NCBI RefSeq assembly: GCF_026000575.1
Contig: NZ_AP026910.1
Coordinates: 1,178,001-1,242,000 of the forward strand
Direction: 5' to 3'
Length of the DNA stretch: 64,000 nt
Source: Rhodoluna sp. KAS3
GTDB taxonomy: Bacteria; Actinomycetota; Actinomycetes; Actinomycetales; Microbacteriaceae
In this document: piece by piece, positions 22,505 through 33,690 of the stretch
Layout of the letters: every line of letters starts with the position of its first letter
Numbering within the stretch: position 1 is the stretch's first letter
Translations under genes and position numbers: made by a program
The notes under the pieces: generated by a model
Told to the model about the DNA's origin: nothing
The model's database searches: none
Seen by the model: the letters and a program-made list of their open reading frames with translations, nothing else

Positions 22505-23713
22505 TTAGGTCAGCGGCTTTATTTTGTTGGGGCGCACCACTACAAACATGACCACAATGGCAATCACCATGAAGATCAACCATGTGGTGCCAACGCCGAC
22601 GGCCGAGAATTTATCCAGAGTTGTGTAGTACGGGCCGGCCATTGCAGTGCCCAAAAAGCCAACCGCACCGATAAGCGATGCCGCGGTGCCTGCCTCTGAA
22701 CCGTGTGGAGAAAGCGCGAGGGCGTTTACCGGTGTGTTGGTTGCCCCAAACAAGAAAAGCCAGCCAAAAATTAGGCCCTCGATCGTCCAAAAACTAGCCT
22801 GTGCATTTGAGGCAACAATTAGCAACAGACCGACAATCGCAGCCAAAATCAGCGAACCGGTGAGCAGCCATTGTGCCGGAATGTACTGAGCCAGCTTTGA
22901 CGAGGCCTGAATGCCTAGGTATGCGCCGAAAGAGTTGAGGCCTAAGTAGAGCCCCACCTCAGTAGCCGGAACATCGAAGGTATTTGCAAAAACAAATGGT
23001 GTGACCGAAAGGTAGGCGAACACCGATGCCGAGATCAGCATTTGAATAATTAGGAGCCCGGTGTAGCTGCGGTCGCGCAAAACATTTCGGAAGCGCTTGC
23101 CCATGCCCTTGAAGATTTCGTCGCGCCGCGACTCAGTCTTAAGGGTCTCAGGCAGACTAAGGAATGCAATTACGCCGAGCACGCCCGCAAATATTGCGAC
23201 GAAAAGACTAATACCGCGCCAGTCGGTGAACTGTAAAAAGCCTGACCCAATCAGCGGGCCAAGGAACCAGGATGCAGCGTTGATAAGCATCACCCGGCTC
23301 ATCATTTTTAGTAGCGGCATGCCGGTGTAAAGGTCTCTAAGCATTGCGTTACCGATCACCGTGAGAGCCGCACCGCTGAGCCCCTGGAGGATTCTGGCGG
23401 CAAAAAAGACTTCTAATCCTGGCGCCAGAGCGCATAACAGTGAAGACGCAATGTAAATTGCCAGTGCAATCAACATTGGGCGCTTACGTCCGATTGCGTC
23501 ACTGACTGGGCCAGCGAGCAGCATGCCAAAAGCAAATCCGAGGCTGACGGCACTGAGCGTCAGCTGAATAAGACCCGGGTCTACTGCCAAGTCATCAGAC
23601 ACCGCTGGCAAAGATGGGATGTAAGGGTCAACCGTGAACGGCTGAAGCATGCCCAAAGCGCCAATCAGCAAGATCATTTTGATGCGACCCGTGCCGCCGA
23701 TGGTTTTAGACAT
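22505..23713 (-). CDS. MFS drug efflux transporter, Bcr/CflA type
   Basis: This 402-residue protein has 12 predicted membrane helices of the DHA1 Bcr/CflA group. The typical first loop is PFTVDPYIPSLPAVSDDL and the MFS signature between helices 2 and 3 is GPVSDAIGRKRPMLI. The family exports bicyclomycin, chloramphenicol and other compounds; the actual substrate is unknown. ATG 23713 (MSKTIGG) is chosen over the open frame to 23743 because the extra ten residues are hydrophilic and lie in the shared promoter region. It is divergent from a TetR-type gene that probably represses it. Confidence 0.88.
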   Translation of the reverse strand: MSKTIGGTGRIKMILLIGALGMLQPFTVDPYIPSLPAVSDDLAVDPGLIQLTLSAVSLGFAFGMLLAGPVSDAIGRKRPMLIALAIYIASSLLCALAPGLEVFFAARILQGLSGAALTVIGNAMLRDLYTGMPLLKMMSRVMLINAASWFLGPLIGSGFLQFTDWRGISLFVAIFAGVLGVIAFLSLPETLKTESRRDEIFKGMGKRFRNVLRDRSYTGLLIIQMLISASVFAYLSVTPFVFANTFDVPATEVGLYLGLNSFGAYLGIQASSKLAQYIPAQWLLTGSLILAAIVGLLLIVASNAQASFWTIEGLIFGWLFLFGATNTPVNALALSPHGSEAGTAASLIGAVGFLGTAMAGPYYTTLDKFSAVGVGTTWLIFMVIAIVVMFVVVRPNKIKPLT

Positions 23714-23808
23714 ACTTCTATTCTCTTCCGCCTGGGTAAACATATTTGTCAGACCCGTGCCTTGCCTTTACCCTTAGTTGAGTTGTCCAGCGCCAAGCCT
23801 CGATATTT

Positions 23809-23837
23809 CTTGGGGTCGACCGACGTTTGGACCCAAG
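23809..23837. promoter_or_regulatory. Inverted repeat, probable TetR operator between efflux gene and regulator
   Basis: CTTGGGGTC (23809-23817) and GACCCAAG (23830-23837) are inverted copies differing by one C. The site is 34 bases before the TetR start and about 100 from the efflux gene start. Assignment by position. Confidence 0.5.
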
Positions 23838-23870
23838 GTTTTACAACCAACTGGCCCCAGGAGAGTGAAG

Positions 23871-24473
23871 ATGCCGGCAAAGCAGCCTAGAGGCCCCTAT
23901 TCAAAAGGGAATGCCAAGCGCGAAGAGATTTTGTCTAAAGCCGTCGAGGCATTCGGAAAAACCGGCTACCACGCCACTTCAATGCGCGAGATTGCTGCAG
24001 CTTGCAACCTCAGTCAGGCAGGATTGCTGCACCACTTTCCAAATAAAGAAGCAGTTTTACTAGCTCTGGTGGACAGGCGCGAACAAAGCCAACATGAAGC
24101 CGCCGAAGAACGTCGCAAAGTTTCGGGTTCAACTTGGCAGGAGTCAGCTCTCGAGGGCCAAAAGCGCAACGAAGAAGAATCGGCCTTGACTCGCCTTTGG
24201 GCCAACCTCGTTGGCGAGGCCACCGACCCTAACTTTCCGGCTCACGAATACTTCCTTGAGCGCTACCGCAAGTCACGCGCTAGCTTTGCCCTAGACATTG
24301 CCAATGATCACGGTCGCACCACTCCGAATCAAGAAGACCATATCCAGGCAGCAATCATTATTGCCATCTGGGACGGTCTGCAGACCCAATGGCTACTTGA
24401 CCCTAAGTTTGAAATGCGCCCAGCGTTTGAATACGCGATTTCGATGATCAGCCGATACTCGCAGAACAAATAG
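23871..24473 (+). CDS. TetR family transcriptional regulator, likely of the divergent efflux gene
   Basis: This 200-residue regulator has a helix-turn-helix at about residues 30-60: TSMREIAAACNLSQAGLLHH then FPNKEAVLLALVDRREQ. The C-terminal domain ends with the usual helices (IIAIWDGLQTQWLLDP). The start is ATG 23871 after CAGGAGAG; the 31 extra residues of the longer frame are not regulator-like and overlap the operator region. The gene is followed by a strong terminator. Divergent placement with the MFS gene and the inverted repeat between them point to local repression. Confidence 0.87.
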   Translation: MPAKQPRGPYSKGNAKREEILSKAVEAFGKTGYHATSMREIAAACNLSQAGLLHHFPNKEAVLLALVDRREQSQHEAAEERRKVSGSTWQESALEGQKRNEEESALTRLWANLVGEATDPNFPAHEYFLERYRKSRASFALDIANDHGRTTPNQEDHIQAAIIIAIWDGLQTQWLLDPKFEMRPAFEYAISMISRYSQNK

Positions 24474-24487
24474 AGTTCAGGCCTAAA

Positions 24488-24530
24488 GCAAAAACCCCGC
24501 CGATAGATATCGACGGGGTTTTTGCTTTTT
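24488..24530. terminator. Bidirectional intrinsic terminator between TetR gene and clpC
   Basis: AAAAACCCCGCCGATA pairs with TATCGACGGGGTTTTT with one mismatch, and T-rich and A-rich flanks lie on both sides. It serves the converging TetR and clpC genes. Confidence 0.92.
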
Positions 24531-24534
24531 CAAA

Positions 24535-26991
24535 TTACATTGCCGTGAGTGCTTCACGAACCTTGTTGGTGAATACAAATTCGCCATCGACAAAATCAAC
24601 CTCGAGGTCAGAGGCGTTCTTAACCTCACCGTGCATGATCTTCTCGCTTAGGCGGTCCTCGATTTCTCGCTGGACTGCACGACGGAGTGGTCGGGCACCT
24701 AGCGCTGGGTCAAAGCCGATCTCAATCAGGCGGTCTTTAGCTGCCTGGGTTACTGAGATGGTCATGTCGCGGTCTTCTAGGCGAACACCAAGGCGCTTGA
24801 TGAATAGATCAACAATCTGAACTAGTTCAGGCTTGGTTAGCTGAGGGAACACGATGGTCTCATCAACACGGTTTAGGAACTCAGGCTTGAAGTTCTTCTT
24901 GAGCTCCTCATTGACCTTGCCCTTCATGATCTCGTAGTCATTTGCAGCGCTGCCCTCGAGCGAGAAGCCCATGGTGCCGCGCGAAATGTCACGAGTTCCG
25001 AGGTTGGTGGTCATGATGATGATGGTGTTCTTGAAGTCAACGACGCGACCCTGACCATCAGTCAATCGGCCCTCTTCAAGAATCTGAAGCAGCGAGTTGA
25101 AGATGTCTGGGTGAGCCTTTTCGATCTCGTCGAATAGAACCACGCTGAATGGCTTGCGGCGAACCTTCTCGGTTAGCTGACCACCCTCTTCGAAGCCAAC
25201 AAAGCCCGGAGGGGCACCGAATAGGCGGCTGACAGTGTGCTTTTCGCCGTATTCAGACATGTCGAGCGAGATGAGCGCACCCTCGTCATCGAACAAGAAC
25301 TCGGCCAAAGCCTTGGCTAGCTCAGTCTTACCAACACCGGTAGGTCCGGCAAAGATGAACGAGCCCGAAGGACGGTTAGGGTCCTTGAGGCCGGCACGCT
25401 GGCGACGGATTGACTTAGAAATCGCAGCGATGGCGTCTTCTTGACCGATAACGCGCTTGTGAAGTTCGTCTTCCATGAAGATGAGCTTGGCGCTCTCTTC
25501 TTCGGTGAGCTTGAACACCGGAATACCGGTGGCCTGAGCCAAAACCTCAGCGATTAGGCCTTCGTCAACAATGCCCTGCGCTGCCACGTTGCCCTGGCGG
25601 TACTCGCGCTCCATGCGGGCGCGCTCGGCATTCAACTTCTTTTCTTCGTCGCGCTTTGCTGCGGCTAGCTCAAATTCCTGAGCCTCGATAGCCTTTTCTT
25701 TCTCAACCTTGAGAGCAACAATCTTTTCTTCGATTTCACGAATCTCCGGTGGAGACGACAGGATCGACAGGCGCAAACGCGCACCCGCTTCATCGATTAA
25801 GTCGATTGCCTTGTCTGGCAAGAATCGGTCGGTGATGTAGCGGTCAGATAGCTGAGCCGCGGCAACCAAGGCGCCATCGGTGATTGAAACCTTGTGGTGC
25901 ACCTCGTAGCGGTCACGAACACCCTTAAGAATGTTGATGGCCTGAGGCAAAGATGGCTCGTTAACGGTTACCTGCTGGAATCGGCGGGTAAGCGCTGCGT
26001 CTTTTTCAAAGTGCTTACGGTACTCGTCAAGTGTTGTGGCACCGATGGTCTGCAGTTCACCGCGCGCAAGCAATGGCTTCAAAATTGATGCGGCATCGAT
26101 GGCGCCTTCGGCAGCACCCGCACCAACCAAGGTGTGAATCTCGTCGATGAAAGTGATGATGTCACCGCGAGTTCGGATTTCTTTGGTGACCTTCTTTAGG
26201 CGCTCTTCAAAGTCACCGCGGTAGCGTGAACCAGCGATGAGTGAACCCATGTCAAGGGTGTAAAGCTGCTTGCCCTTGAGGGTCTCAGGCACATTGCCGT
26301 TGACGATGGCCTGAGCCAAACCCTCAACCACCGCGGTCTTTCCGACACCCGGTTCACCAATCAGGATTGGGTTGTTCTTTGAGCGGCGGCTAAGAATCTG
26401 CATCACGCGCTCGATCTCGCGCTCGCGACCAATTACTGGGTCAAGCTTGCCCTCGGCAGCAGCCTGGGTCAGGTTGCGTCCAAACTGGTCAAGAATCTGA
26501 GAGCCCTTTTGCTTCTCGGTGTTGTCTCCGCCAACTGCAACGGTCTCTTTACCCTGGAACCCTGAAAGCAACTGGATTACCTGCTGGCGAACGCGGTTGG
26601 TGTCTGCGCCAAGCTTGGTTAGCACCTGGGCTGCAACACCCTCACCCTCGCGGATCAGCCCCAAAAGCAAGTGCTCGGTGCCGATGTATGAGTGGCCTAG
26701 CTGCAGAGCCTCGCGCAGTGAAAGCTCGAGCACCTTCTTTGCGCGCGGCGTGAATGGAATGTGACCAGACGGAGCCTGCTGCCCCTGACCGATGATCTCT
26801 TGAACCTGTTCGCGAACGGAATCTAGGTTGATGCCGAGCGACTCTAGAGCCTTAGCGGCTACGCCCTCACCCTCGTGAATCAAACCCAACAGGATGTGCT
26901 CGGTGCCGATGTAGTTGTGGTTGAGCAGCTTGGCTTCTTCTTGGGCCAGCACAACAACTCGACGAGCCTTGTCGGTGAATTTCTCGAACAT
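24535..26991 (-). CDS. clpC: ATP-dependent Clp protease ATPase subunit ClpC
   Basis: ClpC is the hexameric unfoldase that feeds proteins into ClpP; in actinobacteria it is an essential proteostasis factor and the target of cyclomarin-type toxins. The 818-residue protein has two N-domain repeats ([20 protein letters not shown] and a second copy [20 protein letters not shown]) and a first AAA module ([15 protein letters not shown]). A UVR-type coiled middle region ([20 protein letters not shown]) and a second AAA module ([17 protein letters not shown]) follow. GGAG lies before ATG 26991. It is transcribed alone, between a terminator and a possible ClgR box. Confidence 0.97.
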   Translation of the reverse strand: MFEKFTDKARRVVVLAQEEAKLLNHNYIGTEHILLGLIHEGEGVAAKALESLGINLDSVREQVQEIIGQGQQAPSGHIPFTPRAKKVLELSLREALQLGHSYIGTEHLLLGLIREGEGVAAQVLTKLGADTNRVRQQVIQLLSGFQGKETVAVGGDNTEKQKGSQILDQFGRNLTQAAAEGKLDPVIGREREIERVMQILSRRSKNNPILIGEPGVGKTAVVEGLAQAIVNGNVPETLKGKQLYTLDMGSLIAGSRYRGDFEERLKKVTKEIRTRGDIITFIDEIHTLVGAGAAEGAIDAASILKPLLARGELQTIGATTLDEYRKHFEKDAALTRRFQQVTVNEPSLPQAINILKGVRDRYEVHHKVSITDGALVAAAQLSDRYITDRFLPDKAIDLIDEAGARLRLSILSSPPEIREIEEKIVALKVEKEKAIEAQEFELAAAKRDEEKKLNAERARMEREYRQGNVAAQGIVDEGLIAEVLAQATGIPVFKLTEEESAKLIFMEDELHKRVIGQEDAIAAISKSIRRQRAGLKDPNRPSGSFIFAGPTGVGKTELAKALAEFLFDDEGALISLDMSEYGEKHTVSRLFGAPPGFVGFEEGGQLTEKVRRKPFSVVLFDEIEKAHPDIFNSLLQILEEGRLTDGQGRVVDFKNTIIIMTTNLGTRDISRGTMGFSLEGSAANDYEIMKGKVNEELKKNFKPEFLNRVDETIVFPQLTKPELVQIVDLFIKRLGVRLEDRDMTISVTQAAKDRLIEIGFDPALGARPLRRAVQREIEDRLSEKIMHGEVKNASDLEVDFVDGEFVFTNKVREALTAM

Positions 26992-27067
26992 TTTTACTCC
27001 ATTCGCCAGCTTTGGTTATAGCTGTCTAATAGAAATGCTAAGTCGGGTAATCCGGCTGTGGGGGCTT

Positions 27068-27085
27068 GTTCGCTGTAGGGAAAAC
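27068..27085. promoter_or_regulatory. Possible ClgR box upstream of clpC
   Basis: GTTCGCTGTAGGGAAAAC has a good left half (GTTCGCT) and a degenerate right half compared with ClgR sites known upstream of actinobacterial clp genes. It lies about 75 bases before the ATG. Weak support. Confidence 0.3.
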
Positions 27086-27086
27086 G

Positions 27087-27116
27087 AAAAGACCCGAGCC
27101 AAAGCCCGGGTCTTTT
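27087..27116 (-). terminator. Intrinsic terminator of the nrd operon
   Basis: AAAAGACCCG and CGGGTCTTTT form a perfect ten-pair stem with a ten-base loop. On the minus strand it follows nrdF by about 18 bases and is trailed by CGTTTTCCC. Confidence 0.85.
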
Positions 27117-27134
27117 CTTGGTGAATTTGAGTGA

Positions 27135-28160
<1,026 letters not shown>

Positions 28161-30305
28161 CTAGAGCATGCAGCTTACGCACTCATCGACAGCGGTACCC
28201 TCGAGGGCCATCTGGCGAATACGTACGTAGTAGATGGTCTTGATGCCTGCGCGCCAAGCCTGGATCTGGGCCTTGTTAACATCGCGGGTGGTTGCGGTGT
28301 CTTTGAAGAACAAGGTCAGTGAAAGACCCTGGTCTACGTGCTGGGTTGCAGCTGCGTAGGTGGCAATGATCTTCTCTGGGCCGATTTCGTAGGCGTCGTC
28401 GTAGTACTCAAGGTTGTCGTTGGTTAGGTATGGAGCTGGGTAGTAAACGCGGCCCAACTTACCCTCTTTACGAATCTCAATCTTTGACGCAACCGGGTGA
28501 ATCGAGCTGGTTGAGTTGTTGATGTAAGAGATCGAACCGGTTGGTGGAACAGCCTGAAGGTTCTGGTTGTAGATACCGTCCTTCATGACTGCAGCCTTTA
28601 GCTGGCGCCAGTCTTCCTGGTTCGGAATCTCGATACCGGCGTTGGCAAACAACTCTGCAACGCGCTCGGTCTCAGGAGACCAAACCTTATCGGTGTACTT
28701 GTCGAAGAACTCACCGGTTGCATACTTTGAGTTTTCAAAACCACCAAATGCCTTGCCTCGTTCGCGAGCAATGGTATTTGAAGCCTTTAGAGCGTGGAAC
28801 AGAACGGTGTAGAAGTAGATGTTGGTGAAGTCAATACCTTCTTCAGAACCGTAGTGAACGCGCTCGCGTGCCAGGTAACCGTGAAGGTTCATCTGGCCCA
28901 GACCAATCGCGTGAGACTCATCGTTGCCGTACTTGATTGAGGTCACTGAATCAATGTTGCTCAGGTCAGAGACAGCAGTCAAAGCACGGATAGATGCCTC
29001 AATGGTGCGACCAAAGTCTGGTGAGTCCATTGCCTTGGCAATGTTCAACGAACCGAGGTTGCAAGAGATGTCCTTGCCGACATCCTTGTAGCTGAGGTCA
29101 GCGTTGTAAGTGGTTGGGGTGTTGACCTGAAGAATCTCAGAGCAAAGGTTTGACATGTTGATGCGGCCAGCGATTGGGTTCTCGCGGTTCACGGTGTCTT
29201 CGTAAACGATGTATGGGTAGCCCGACTCAAACTGAAGCTCAGCAATGGTCTCGAACAAAGCGCGAGCCTTGATCTTGGTCTTGCGGATGCGAGCGTCGTC
29301 GACCATGTCCTGGTAGTGCTCGGTGACTGAGATGTCGCTGAACGGAACACCGTACACGCGCTCTACATCGTATGGAGAGAACAGGTACATGTCGTCATTG
29401 TTCTTAGCCAGCTCAAGGGTGACGTCTGGAATAACCACACCAAGGCTCAGGGTCTTGATACGAATCTTCTCGTCAGCGTTCTCGCGCTTGGTGTCGAGGA
29501 ACTTCATGATGTCTGGGTGGTGAACGTTTAGGTAAACCGCACCCGCACCCTGGCGTGCGCCAAGCTGGTTTGCGTAGCTAAATGCGTCTTCCAGCATCTT
29601 CATAACCGGGATAACACCCGATGACTGGCCTTCAATCTTCTTGATCGGTGCGCCTGATTCACGGATGTTGGTTAGTGAAAGGGCAACACCGCCGCCACGC
29701 TTTGAAAGCTGCAGCGATGAGTTGATGGCACGTGAGATTGACTCCATGTTGTCTTCGGTACGAAGCAAGAAGCATGAGACAAACTCGCCGCGCTGGGCCT
29801 TGCCACAGTTTAGGAAGGTTGGAGTTGCCGGCTGGAAACGACCGGTGATCATTTCTTCAACCAACATCAGTGCACGGTCTTCGTCGCCCTCGGCAAGGGT
29901 AAGTGCCACCATGACCACGCGGTCTTCGAAGCGCTCTAGGTAGTGCTTGCCATCAAAGGTCTTTAGCGCGTAGCTGGTGTAGAACTTGAAGGCACCCAGG
30001 AATGACTCAAAACGGAACTTGAATGAGTAAGCGAAGTCGTGGATCTTCTGCAGGAAGTCGAAGCCGTAGGCGTCAAGAATTGGCTTCTCGTAGTAGTCGT
30101 GCTCGACCAGGTAGTCAAGGCGCTCTTTGAGGTTGTGGAAGAACACGGTGTTCATGTTCACGTGCTCTAGGAAGTACTCGCGAGCAGCCTGCTTGTCTTT
30201 GTCGAACTGAATCTTGCCGTCTTTGTCGTACAAGTTCAGCATTGCGTTCAGCTCGTGGTAGCTGTATCCGGTGCGAGGGGCCTTCTCAATCAGAGTGTTT
30301 TCCAC
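28161..30305 (-). CDS. nrdE: Class Ib ribonucleotide reductase large subunit NrdE
   Basis: NrdE is the catalytic subunit converting ribonucleoside diphosphates to deoxy forms. The 714-residue length is normal for class Ib. Active-site segments include [30 protein letters not shown] and [20 protein letters not shown]. The C-terminal thiol pair that takes electrons from NrdH is ECVSCML at the very end. There is no N-terminal ATP-cone domain, as expected for NrdE. GTG 30305 overlaps the nrdI end by 16 bases. Confidence 0.97.
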   Translation of the reverse strand: MENTLIEKAPRTGYSYHELNAMLNLYDKDGKIQFDKDKQAAREYFLEHVNMNTVFFHNLKERLDYLVEHDYYEKPILDAYGFDFLQKIHDFAYSFKFRFESFLGAFKFYTSYALKTFDGKHYLERFEDRVVMVALTLAEGDEDRALMLVEEMITGRFQPATPTFLNCGKAQRGEFVSCFLLRTEDNMESISRAINSSLQLSKRGGGVALSLTNIRESGAPIKKIEGQSSGVIPVMKMLEDAFSYANQLGARQGAGAVYLNVHHPDIMKFLDTKRENADEKIRIKTLSLGVVIPDVTLELAKNNDDMYLFSPYDVERVYGVPFSDISVTEHYQDMVDDARIRKTKIKARALFETIAELQFESGYPYIVYEDTVNRENPIAGRINMSNLCSEILQVNTPTTYNADLSYKDVGKDISCNLGSLNIAKAMDSPDFGRTIEASIRALTAVSDLSNIDSVTSIKYGNDESHAIGLGQMNLHGYLARERVHYGSEEGIDFTNIYFYTVLFHALKASNTIARERGKAFGGFENSKYATGEFFDKYTDKVWSPETERVAELFANAGIEIPNQEDWRQLKAAVMKDGIYNQNLQAVPPTGSISYINNSTSSIHPVASKIEIRKEGKLGRVYYPAPYLTNDNLEYYDDAYEIGPEKIIATYAAATQHVDQGLSLTLFFKDTATTRDVNKAQIQAWRAGIKTIYYVRIRQMALEGTAVDECVSCML

Positions 30306-30691
30306 AGTTGTTCCATCTTTTCTTCTACGGCCGCCACGTCATACGGGGTGCCTAGTAATTCGAATTTGTAAATCAGGGGTACCTGAAGCTTGAGCGAGAT
30401 AATCTCGCCGGCTCTGCAGTACTTGTCGCCGAAGTTGGTGTTGCCAGCTGCGATGACGGCTTTAGCGTTTTTTCTGTTTTCAGGGTCGTTGAGAAACCGA
30501 ATCACCTGTTTTGGAACACTGGTGAGGTCATCACCTGCCCCGTATGTCGGAGAGATCAGTACATAGGGCTGGGTTACCTGAAGCGGTGGCTCGGAAGCGT
30601 GAAGTGGAATTCGGAAAGCCCGAACATCCAGCTTCTCAACAAAGCGTTTGGTGTTCTCAGAGACGTTCGAAAAGTAAACGACGTCTAGCAT
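30290..30691 (-). CDS. nrdI: Flavodoxin-like activator NrdI
   Basis: NrdI is a small flavoprotein that supplies the oxidant for building the manganese-tyrosyl cofactor of NrdF. The 133-residue protein from ATG 30691 has the FMN-binding start [18 protein letters not shown] and the second loop [19 protein letters not shown]. The open frame extends to 30766, but the added residues overlap nrdH and have no family similarity. It sits between nrdH and nrdE and overlaps nrdE, so translation is coupled. Confidence 0.95.
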   Translation of the reverse strand: MLDVVYFSNVSENTKRFVEKLDVRAFRIPLHASEPPLQVTQPYVLISPTYGAGDDLTSVPKQVIRFLNDPENRKNAKAVIAAGNTNFGDKYCRAGEIISLKLQVPLIYKFELLGTPYDVAAVEEKMEQLWKTL

Positions 30692-30701
30692 GAGCAGTTT
30701 T

Positions 30702-30929
30702 TTAGGCTGCGCCGAGTGCTGAGATCTTGTCAGGGCGGAAACCTGACCAGTGGCTGTCGCCAGCAACTACTACTGGAGCCTGTGCATAGCCAAGTGACTT
30801 GACTAGCTCAAGAGCTGCCTCGTCCTCGCTCATGTCAACAGAAACGTACTCAAGTTCTTTGCGGTCAAGCAGCTTTTTGGTGCTGTCGCACTGCACGCAT
30901 GAAGGCAGGGTGTAAACGGTGATAGTCAT
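30702..30929 (-). CDS. nrdH: Glutaredoxin-like redoxin NrdH
   Basis: NrdH is the electron donor to NrdE. At 75 residues it has the NrdH active site CVQC in VYTLPSCVQCDSTKKLLD, and the C-terminal SHWSGFRPDKISAL typical of NrdH, which lets thioredoxin reductase recycle it. The start ATG 30929 is set by AGAGGAGAG upstream; the frame open to 30962 is a leader read-through. It is the first gene of the operon, behind a structured 200-base leader with probable NrdR sites. Confidence 0.96.
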   Translation of the reverse strand: MTITVYTLPSCVQCDSTKKLLDRKELEYVSVDMSEDEAALELVKSLGYAQAPVVVAGDSHWSGFRPDKISALGAA

Positions 30930-30999
30930 AAATCTCTCCTCTAAAGAACTGTTTTGCAGCAACTAAGCCATTCCCCCCTGACACCGCATCTATGCGATG

Positions 31000-31035
31000 T
31001 TCGGTAAACCCTTGATTTTGCTGGTTTTTACCGAA
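31000..31035 (-). repeat. Inverted repeat in the nrd leader
   Basis: TTCGGTAAA (31000-31008) and TTTACCGAA (31027-31035) are perfect inverted copies, with CC and GG next to them inside. It may form an RNA hairpin or a protein site. Confidence 0.6.
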
Positions 31036-31068
31036 AAATGGCTTATTTAGTTGTTGCATCAGTTTATG

Positions 31069-31082
31069 ACACTAGATGTAGT
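31069..31082. promoter_or_regulatory. NrdR box
   Basis: ACACTAGATGTAGT contains ACTA and TAGT as inverted halves and resembles the NrdR operator consensus (ACACNATATNTAGT type). NrdR represses ribonucleotide reductase genes. Confidence 0.6.
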
Positions 31083-31140
31083 TTGCCTAATCGTGTCGGC
31101 GTGTTGAGAATTTATTTACTTTGTTGCCGATTTTGCGGGC

Positions 31141-31317
31141 TTATTTGCCGGCTTTTGCCTCGCGCTCGGCGCGAATCTGAGCTTCCATCTCCTGGTAAAC
31201 CTTGCGCTCTTTAGAGTCAGCGCGCAGGATTCCGCGCATCATGACCCAGAAGATACCGCCAACAAACACCGGTGGCACGAGAGCCAAGAGTGCATCCCAA
31301 AGAACCTGTAGATCCAT
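31141..31317 (-). CDS. Small membrane protein downstream of lysS, 58 residues
   Basis: This short protein has one membrane helix near the N-terminus (ALLALVPPVFVGGIFWVMM) followed by a charged, probably helical tail (KVYQEMEAQIRAEREAKAGK). ATG 31317 is two bases after the lysS stop, so it is cotranslated with lysS. The coherent topology and strict coupling make it a real gene. I recognise it only as a conserved-looking small membrane protein of this position and give no function. Confidence 0.72.
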   Translation of the reverse strand: MDLQVLWDALLALVPPVFVGGIFWVMMRGILRADSKERKVYQEMEAQIRAEREAKAGK

Positions 31318-31319
31318 GA

Positions 31320-32837
31320 TTACTTCACCAACGGAAACATGATTGTTTCGCGAATTCCGAGCCCGGTAAGGCTCATTAGTAGACGGTCGATTCCCATACC
31401 CATTCCACCTGAAGGTGGCATTCCAAATTCGAGAGCCTTCAAGAAGTCCTCATCAAGCTTCATGGCCTCTGGGTCGCCGGCGGCGGCCAAGGTTACCTGC
31501 TCAACAAATCGCTGACGCTGAATAACCGGGTCAACTAACTCGGAGTAACCAGTTGCCTGTTCGTAACCGCGAATGTAGAGGTCCCACTTTTCAACCACAC
31601 CTGGCTTTGAGCGGTGATCACGGGTCAGCGGTGAAGTATCAACAGGGAAGTCAATTACGAAGGTTGGCTTGACCAGGTCACCCTTAACAAAGTGCTCCCA
31701 AAGTTCTTCAACATACTTTCCGTGAAGCGGGTGTTCGATCTCGATCTCAACCGAAGCAGCCAACTTCTTAAGGTCTGCAATTGAAGTCTCTGGGGTGATG
31801 GTCTGACCGCAAGCCTCAGAAAGTGACTCGTACATTGAAATTCGTGGCCACTCGCCACCAAGGTCGTTGATCTCGCCGTCTTCAAGCTCAACCTGGTGGG
31901 TGCCAAAGACATCCATCGCGGCATTTTGAATCAGCTTTTGGGTTAGGTCGGCGATTGAGTTGTAGTCACCGTAGGCCTGGTACGACTCCAACATTGCAAA
32001 CTCTGGCGAGTGGGTGCGGTCGGCGCCTTCGTTGCGGAAGTTGCGGTTGATTTCGAAGACGCGGTCAATGCCGCCAACAACCGCACGCTTCAAGAACAGT
32101 TCGGGCGCGATGCGCAAGAACAATTCGGTGTCAAAGGCGTTTGAGTGAGTCTTGAATGGGCGGGCCGAAGCACCACCGTGAATGGTCTGAAGCATCGGGG
32201 TTTCAACCTCGATGAAGTTTTCTTGTTCAAAGGTGCGGCGCAAAGACTGCATAACCTTCGAGCGAATCTGAACTACCTCGCGGGCACGATCGCGAACAAT
32301 TAGGTCCACATAGCGGTGGCGGACACGGTACTCCTCGCCCAACTCGTTGTGCAGGTTAGGCAGTGGGCGAATGGTCTTGGCAGCCATCAACCACTCGTCG
32401 GCCAAAATTGAAAGCTCGCCGCGCTTTGAGGTGATGACCTCACCCGATACAAATACGTGGTCACCTAGGTCAACGAGCTCTTTCCACTCGTTTAGGCGGT
32501 CCTCGCCAACTTTGTCCAGCGAAAGCATGGCCTGAATACGCTGGCCCGAACCAGCCTGAAGAGTGGCAAAGCAAAGCTTGCCGGTGTTCCGCTGAAACAC
32601 GATGCGACCTGCGAGGGCAACTTTGTCCCCGGTTGCAACATCGATTTCTAGATCAGGGTAAGCAGCACGGACGCCATCGATGGTGTGGGTAACCGGAACG
32701 CTAACTGGGTAGGCATCGCTGGTTTCGTTTAGGCGCTCACGCTTGGCCAAGCGGACCGCAATTTGCTCAGGCAAATCTTGCTCAAGGTCCTGTTCAATCT
32801 CGTTGTTGGCAATGCCAGCAGTTGAGTCTTGACTCAT
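31320..32837 (-). CDS. lysS: Lysyl-tRNA synthetase, class II
   Basis: LysS charges tRNA(Lys). The 505-residue class II enzyme has an N-terminal OB-fold ([20 protein letters not shown]), motif 2 ([20 protein letters not shown]) and motif 3 ([18 protein letters not shown]). The first about 30 residues form an acidic extension. It lies ten bases after panC and two before the small membrane protein gene, in the long minus-strand run that begins at tilS. Confidence 0.96.
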   Translation of the reverse strand: MSQDSTAGIANNEIEQDLEQDLPEQIAVRLAKRERLNETSDAYPVSVPVTHTIDGVRAAYPDLEIDVATGDKVALAGRIVFQRNTGKLCFATLQAGSGQRIQAMLSLDKVGEDRLNEWKELVDLGDHVFVSGEVITSKRGELSILADEWLMAAKTIRPLPNLHNELGEEYRVRHRYVDLIVRDRAREVVQIRSKVMQSLRRTFEQENFIEVETPMLQTIHGGASARPFKTHSNAFDTELFLRIAPELFLKRAVVGGIDRVFEINRNFRNEGADRTHSPEFAMLESYQAYGDYNSIADLTQKLIQNAAMDVFGTHQVELEDGEINDLGGEWPRISMYESLSEACGQTITPETSIADLKKLAASVEIEIEHPLHGKYVEELWEHFVKGDLVKPTFVIDFPVDTSPLTRDHRSKPGVVEKWDLYIRGYEQATGYSELVDPVIQRQRFVEQVTLAAAGDPEAMKLDEDFLKALEFGMPPSGGMGMGIDRLLMSLTGLGIRETIMFPLVK

Positions 32838-32847
32838 GCGAGTGCTC

Positions 32848-33690
32848 CTAAAAAGTTATTTCGATGTTGTCGATCAGTCGGGTTTGGCCGACAACCGCTG
32901 CAATTAGCAATAGCGCGCGACCTTTGAATTCATCATCGATTGGTTCAAAAGAATTGGCCGCTACCAAGGCAATGTAATCAAGTTTAGCCTCAGGTGCCTT
33001 TGACATAAAGGCCCGGGCAGATTCGAGAGCGGCACTTGGGCTGGCAGCATTTGCTTGTCCGGCACGCAGGGCGGCCGATAGCTGCTCGGCAACCTCGTGG
33101 GCGGCGGCGTCTAGATAGCGGTTGCGGCTAGACATTGCCAGACCGCCTGGTTCGCGAACAGTCGGCGCCGGCACAATTTGAAGCGCCGGGTAGTCGGCCT
33201 TGGCCATCTGCTGAATCAAAAACAACTGCTGGGCATCTTTTTGCCCAAAGACTGCAAAATCTGGTTGCACCAGGTCAAAGAGCCTGGCAACCACGGTCAG
33301 CATTCCATCAAAGTGGCCGGGGCGGGCTGCGCCTTCATAAACCACACCGATTCCTCCGGCACTCTTGGTTGGTTTGGCCGCTGATCCCTCTGGGTAAACA
33401 TCGTCGACCGATGGCGCAAACAGGACATCGGTGTTGATTACCTCGAGGCTTTCAACATCAGCATCAAGTGTGCGCGGGTACTTATCGAAGTCTTCGCCGG
33501 CACCAAACTGAAGCGGGTTTACAAAAATCGAGACCACGACAAAGTCGGCGTGCTTGCGCGCGGCGGCAATCAGCGAGAGGTGGCCGGCGTGCAAGGCACC
33601 CATGGTTGGCACCAGGGCAACTTTCTTACCCTCAGAGCGCGCGACCGAAACCTCAGTGGCTAACTGGGAGACCGTGGTGGCTATGTGCAT
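32848..33690 (-). CDS. panC: Pantothenate synthetase
   Basis: PanC joins pantoate and beta-alanine, using ATP, to make pantothenate for coenzyme A. The 280-residue enzyme has the nucleotidyl-transferase HIGH-like motif [16 protein letters not shown] and the KMSKS-like AMSSRNRYL. The [14 protein letters not shown] segment is also typical. It overlaps the DUF2520 gene upstream by one base and is followed by lysS. panB and panD are not in the window. Confidence 0.95.
   Translation of the reverse strand: MHIATTVSQLATEVSVARSEGKKVALVPTMGALHAGHLSLIAAARKHADFVVVSIFVNPLQFGAGEDFDKYPRTLDADVESLEVINTDVLFAPSVDDVYPEGSAAKPTKSAGGIGVVYEGAARPGHFDGMLTVVARLFDLVQPDFAVFGQKDAQQLFLIQQMAKADYPALQIVPAPTVREPGGLAMSSRNRYLDAAAHEVAEQLSAALRAGQANAASPSAALESARAFMSKAPEAKLDYIALVAANSFEPIDDEFKGRALLLIAAVVGQTRLIDNIEITF

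Larger units (their letters stand above)
30930..31140 (-). promoter_or_regulatory. Leader/promoter region of the nrdHIEF operon
   Basis: A gene-free region of 211 bases between nrdH and the small membrane protein gene. It contains an NrdR-like box at 31069-31082, a near-palindrome ACACCGCATCTATGCGATGT at 30981-31000, and an inverted repeat at 31000-31035. Confidence 0.6.
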
